From: an uncultured Selenomonadaceae bacterium
GTDB lineage: Bacteria; Bacillota; Negativicutes; Selenomonadales; Selenomonadaceae
Assembly: GCA_905235425.1 (NCBI GenBank)
Contig: CAJOKY010000075.1
Span: 1 to 9,372, forward strand
DNA length: 9,372 bases
Direction of reading: 5' to 3'
A program made the translations under genes and the position numbers. The first letter of the stretch is position 1. Every line of letters starts with the position of its first letter. Below the pieces are notes generated by a model. It saw only the letters and a program-made list of their open reading frames with translations. It made no database searches and was not told the origin of the DNA. Shown here piece after piece: positions 8,201-9,372 of the stretch.

Positions 8201-9054
8201 CCATCGCCGCCATACGCTGAGCCACCATTACCAGTTACTATTAAGATGTCATTTCCAGCGTCACCGTTTATATCTGCGTTGTCGCCCTCAACCAATATTC
8301 TGTCGTTACCGTCACCGCCGCTTATTTGTGCAAAATTTCCTGTAGCTGATAAAATATCATCGCCGTTGCCTGCTTCAATAGTAACGTTATCTTCAATGGC
8401 AATAATAAAATCGTCACCTGAATTGCCAAGAATATAATTGCTTTTTATTTCTGTATTTTCGTCCAAAATTGCAGTGCTGAAAACGGTATCGTTTCTTGAG
8501 CCGCCATCTATGGTTACCCCATATCCATAATTAGATAATCTGTTATTTTCGTCTGTCAGCGCAACTAAATGATTGTTCGTTTCATTGTAGTAATGAACAT
8601 TTCCTTCATCATCGGTAATTGATATAACGCCGCCTGAGTAATCAGCAGTTTCAACGTTTCCGTCTAAAAACTTACCTATTGCAGAAAACATATCATCTAC
8701 GTTGCCGAATAACTGATCTCCAAATTCAGAAATAAAACCTTTGCTGTCCTCCAAACTTGCTAAATATTGCGCTTTAAGAGCTGAGGTAGCGACATCTACC
8801 AGCATAGGAAAAACTGTCAATTCGGCTACCTTAGCTATAACTTCACCAGGTGCAAAAACCAATAGAGTTTTTATACTTTCACCGATAACGTCGATAAGAT
8901 CGGTTATAACGTTATTGATATTATCTTGACTTACGACGCCGTTATTTTCATTACGCTCATGCTTAACATTCGCAAGGTCTCTTTCAAAAGTTGCCATCGA
9001 TCCTGCAAGACCAAATACGGGCAATCCACTGATCGGCGTAGCCTTTTCCAGCAA
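5212..9054 (-). CDS. Large RTX-type calcium-binding repeat protein, start uncertain
   Basis: From the first conventional start codon (TTG at 9054) the product has 1280 residues, but the same frame stays open to 9270 and the extra 72 codons look coding, so the true protein is probably longer. Layout: a helical, non-repetitive N-terminal region (about 1-200) without a visible signal peptide; a first set of RTX motifs (about 205-290, such as GGDGNDRIL and GGDGEDMIS); a non-repeat spacer (about 290-430); a long series of 18-residue coils (about 440-880) pairing a GGxGxD/N turn with an N-rich strand; three copies of a roughly 40-residue module (about 882-922, 977-1015, 1089-1142; for example LKSGEGELTIEDA) that resemble the haemolysin-related calcium-binding family; and a last RTX pair near 1200 (GGDGEDVFM) before a short tail ending NWRYD. 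About thirty RTX-like turns were counted by eye. Such proteins are normally secreted unfolded by type I systems and fold on binding calcium; that is inference here, as no transporter genes are in the window. No enzymatic domain was recognised, so adhesin or surface-layer-like roles are as possible as toxin. The middle part differs in codon use and carries all four cysteines. Confidence 0.8.
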   Translation of the reverse strand: MLEKATPISGLPVFGLAGSMATFERDLANVKHERNENNGVVSQDNINNVITDLIDVIGESIKTLLVFAPGEVIAKVAELTVFPMLVDVATSALKAQYLASLEDSKGFISEFGDQLFGNVDDMFSAIGKFLDGNVETADYSGGVISITDDEGNVHYYNETNNHLVALTDENNRLSNYGYGVTIDGGSRNDTVFSTAILDENTEIKSNYILGNSGDDFIIAIEDNVTIEAGNGDDILSATGNFAQISGGDGNDRILVEGDNADINGDAGNDILIVTGNGGSAYGGDGEDMISVSGSGVNVYGGTNFDALPVPDMFQVANTARNVVIKDFEKSADKLAITDGDIVVDTQIYADTSSFIILDAASNETIAVLQDVAESEFENITFTNQNGEVITTSINWLLANKKFSVPVNPYDQIKTDSGTTLSNVISGDSISNSEDGVVINAYGETTNIVNAGNNVEIIGGIGDDSITNRGENVTIDGGDSDDKISNEGINVGITGGSGDDSVYSNAAQVTIHGADGDDTIYNYIAGNDVVIFSDSGNNRITNNGDTVTIQGGSGNDSIYNYADNISIDGASGNDFIDNSGNNAMINTDDGEDYIRNNGSNVTINGGLDNDYISNLDDGNDVLIDGNDGNDTISNRVENVIIFGGDGYDDINNSASNVTINSNGGNDNISNNASNVIINGNEGSDIIHNGGGGHNVSIIGDDGDDSISSSGKNSTIDGGVGNDCIEIHGESIKVYSGEGNDSVVASSSSYSLIDCSVGNNFITIQASGVSGDESKYITVNAGTGNDYVHVVGSYHILINGMSGKNTIDVASESCSINGGVDADLIYDRGRYITLNAGNGNDTIVCDPYSTYGGYIGSHVLLYANGDGDDIIYKYLGGGLKVTSGIIDTVYANENNDVIIRVGSGSITLKDMAERHISFEDSSGKITHATYALNGDTIISYEMNFSTPLEKKDSDTYEYTGGNKVIENYSADEKLQMPSSITSVYVSENNLALKSGEGELTIEDARDNLIDITDTEGNITAQVYMSKDGGEVAANALGNSPEIFKVLVGASENTNHLIAGDGGASLFGGDTDDILEGGIGHNAFSYHSGNDTIKNYKSSDEIVFDGTYTDFAISDNDLVLNAAEGSLRIQDAKNKWIDVKDGNGDVLANFYLSSEGGMLDGRLHGGKTVLIGADNADNQIFAGDGNSTLWGGSGGTNVLVGGDGEDVFMYGSNDDIGLIQNAAPEDIINLYDLSIDDINLLSATKSGRKILLRLGTGAEMVVQTAQSSSPTFQDMNGTNWRYD

Positions 9055-9270
9055 ACTAACAAGATTATCAAGAGATGCCGCTAAGGCTTCAATTTCATCA
9101 AAAAAGGCGTTGTCGAAATGTTTATTTTTAATGTCTGTGTTTAAGTTTGTAAAGGACGTATAAATATTCGCTACAAAATTAATCGCGTCACTAATTCCGC
9201 CAGCAAGCTGTATTTTGTCGCCGTCAGTTACAATTTCTTCACCTGCAAGATTTCTTTCACAGTCATCGCT
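9055..9270 (-). other. Probable coding extension of the RTX gene with no recognised start codon
   Basis: The RTX frame continues upstream of 9054 without a stop until TGA at 9271-9273. The 72 codons contain no ATG, GTG or TTG. The translation looks like real protein continuous with the helical N-terminal region, with segments such as IQLAGGISDAINFVANIY and FDEIEALAASLDNLVSLL. No Shine-Dalgarno precedes TTG 9054. A good AGGTGA (9239-9244) does precede an in-frame ATT at 9232-9234 by four bases. An ATG in another frame at 9264-9266 would join this frame if one extra A were present in the GAAAT stretch around 9250-9254. Which explanation holds cannot be settled from the sequence. Confidence 0.6.
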
Positions 9271-9294
9271 TCACTTTCACAGTCATCGCTTCAC
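9255..9294. repeat. Exact 20-bp tandem duplication upstream of the RTX gene
   Basis: The unit TTTCACAGTCATCGCTTCAC occurs at 9255-9274 and again, without any difference, at 9275-9294. On the minus strand each copy contains GCGATGACTGTG, that is an ATG overlapping a TGA. Twenty is not a multiple of three, so the two ATGs are in different frames, and neither is in the frame of the RTX protein. Perfect identity suggests a recent duplication. Confidence 0.9.
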
Positions 9295-9358
9295 GAAAGA
9301 ATATACAAAAACTACAAAAACCGGAAACGACAACATGTTCTCGAAATCTGTTAAAATT

Positions 9359-9364
9359 ATTATA
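9359..9364 (-). promoter_or_regulatory. Candidate -10 element for the RTX gene
   Basis: TATAAT on the minus strand at 9364 to 9359 is a perfect -10 box; the matching -35 would lie beyond the window edge. Transcription would start near 9352 and give a leader of 65-85 bases to the ATGs in the 20-bp repeats. The interval 9295-9352 holds no gene beyond a possible 17-codon leader ORF (9283-9336). The assignment rests on one hexamer in AT-rich DNA. Confidence 0.35.
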
Positions 9365-9372
9365 TGCTTTAT

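Noticed and set aside
9245..9266. Programmed -1 ribosomal frameshift joining MTVKE to the RTX frame
   Set aside because: No slippery heptamer of the X XXY YYZ type or downstream pseudoknot was seen at the required point; a simple indel or other start is more likely.
9330..9342. AACATGTT palindrome upstream of the RTX gene as a regulator site
   Set aside because: An 8-bp palindrome with no second copy is weak evidence; the spacing does not fit a Gram-positive LexA box.

Overview
The window reads as ordinary chromosome from a low-to-moderate GC bacterium of the Firmicutes (Bacillota) type. The three recognisable housekeeping-type genes (a YitT membrane protein, the cyclic-di-AMP phosphodiesterase GdpP and the repair ATPase RecN) fit that assignment. 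The large RTX-type calcium-binding protein suggests a diderm member such as a Negativicute, because RTX proteins normally leave the cell by a type I system spanning an outer membrane. That taxonomic placement is inference; there is no rRNA or other marker here.

Layout. Bases 2-415 (+) are the C-terminal end of a YitT/DUF2179 protein cut by the window edge. Bases 416-487 hold a TAG-rich heptamer repeat that forms a near-perfect inverted repeat. Bases 500-2584 (+) encode a GdpP-like protein: two membrane segments, PAS, degenerate GGDEF, DHH and DHHA1. Bases 2641-3258 (+) encode a small exported DUF3298-type protein. A bidirectional terminator at 3287-3327 separates it from the convergent recN (3331-5019, -). 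recN has its own promoter and Shine-Dalgarno sequence. A strong 12-bp hairpin terminator (5131-5165) ends the large minus-strand gene. That gene (5212-9054 or further upstream, -) encodes a protein of about 1280 residues with around thirty RTX-like Gly/Asp/Asn calcium-binding turns.

The unusual part is the RTX gene. Its frame stays open for 72 codons upstream of the first usable start codon, a TTG at 9054 with no ribosome binding site, and is then closed by a TGA at 9271-9273. Just upstream is an exact 20-bp tandem duplication, each copy carrying an ATG in another frame, with ATGA stop/start overlaps. A 1-nt indel (real or sequencing), an unconventional start or a translational control device are the main explanations. 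The middle of the gene (about 6240-7480) differs from its flanks in glycine codon use, holds all four cysteines of the encoded protein, and is built of 18-residue coils in which only one of the two RTX half-turns keeps the calcium-binding pattern. It may be a domesticated or recombined repeat block.

The genes do not form one pathway. gdpP sets cyclic-di-AMP level, RecN acts in double-strand break repair, the DUF3298 protein is probably an envelope protein, and the RTX protein is probably secreted or on the surface. No transporter, toxin-activating gene, CRISPR array, transposase or RNA gene was seen. I did not find a clearly new multi-gene system.
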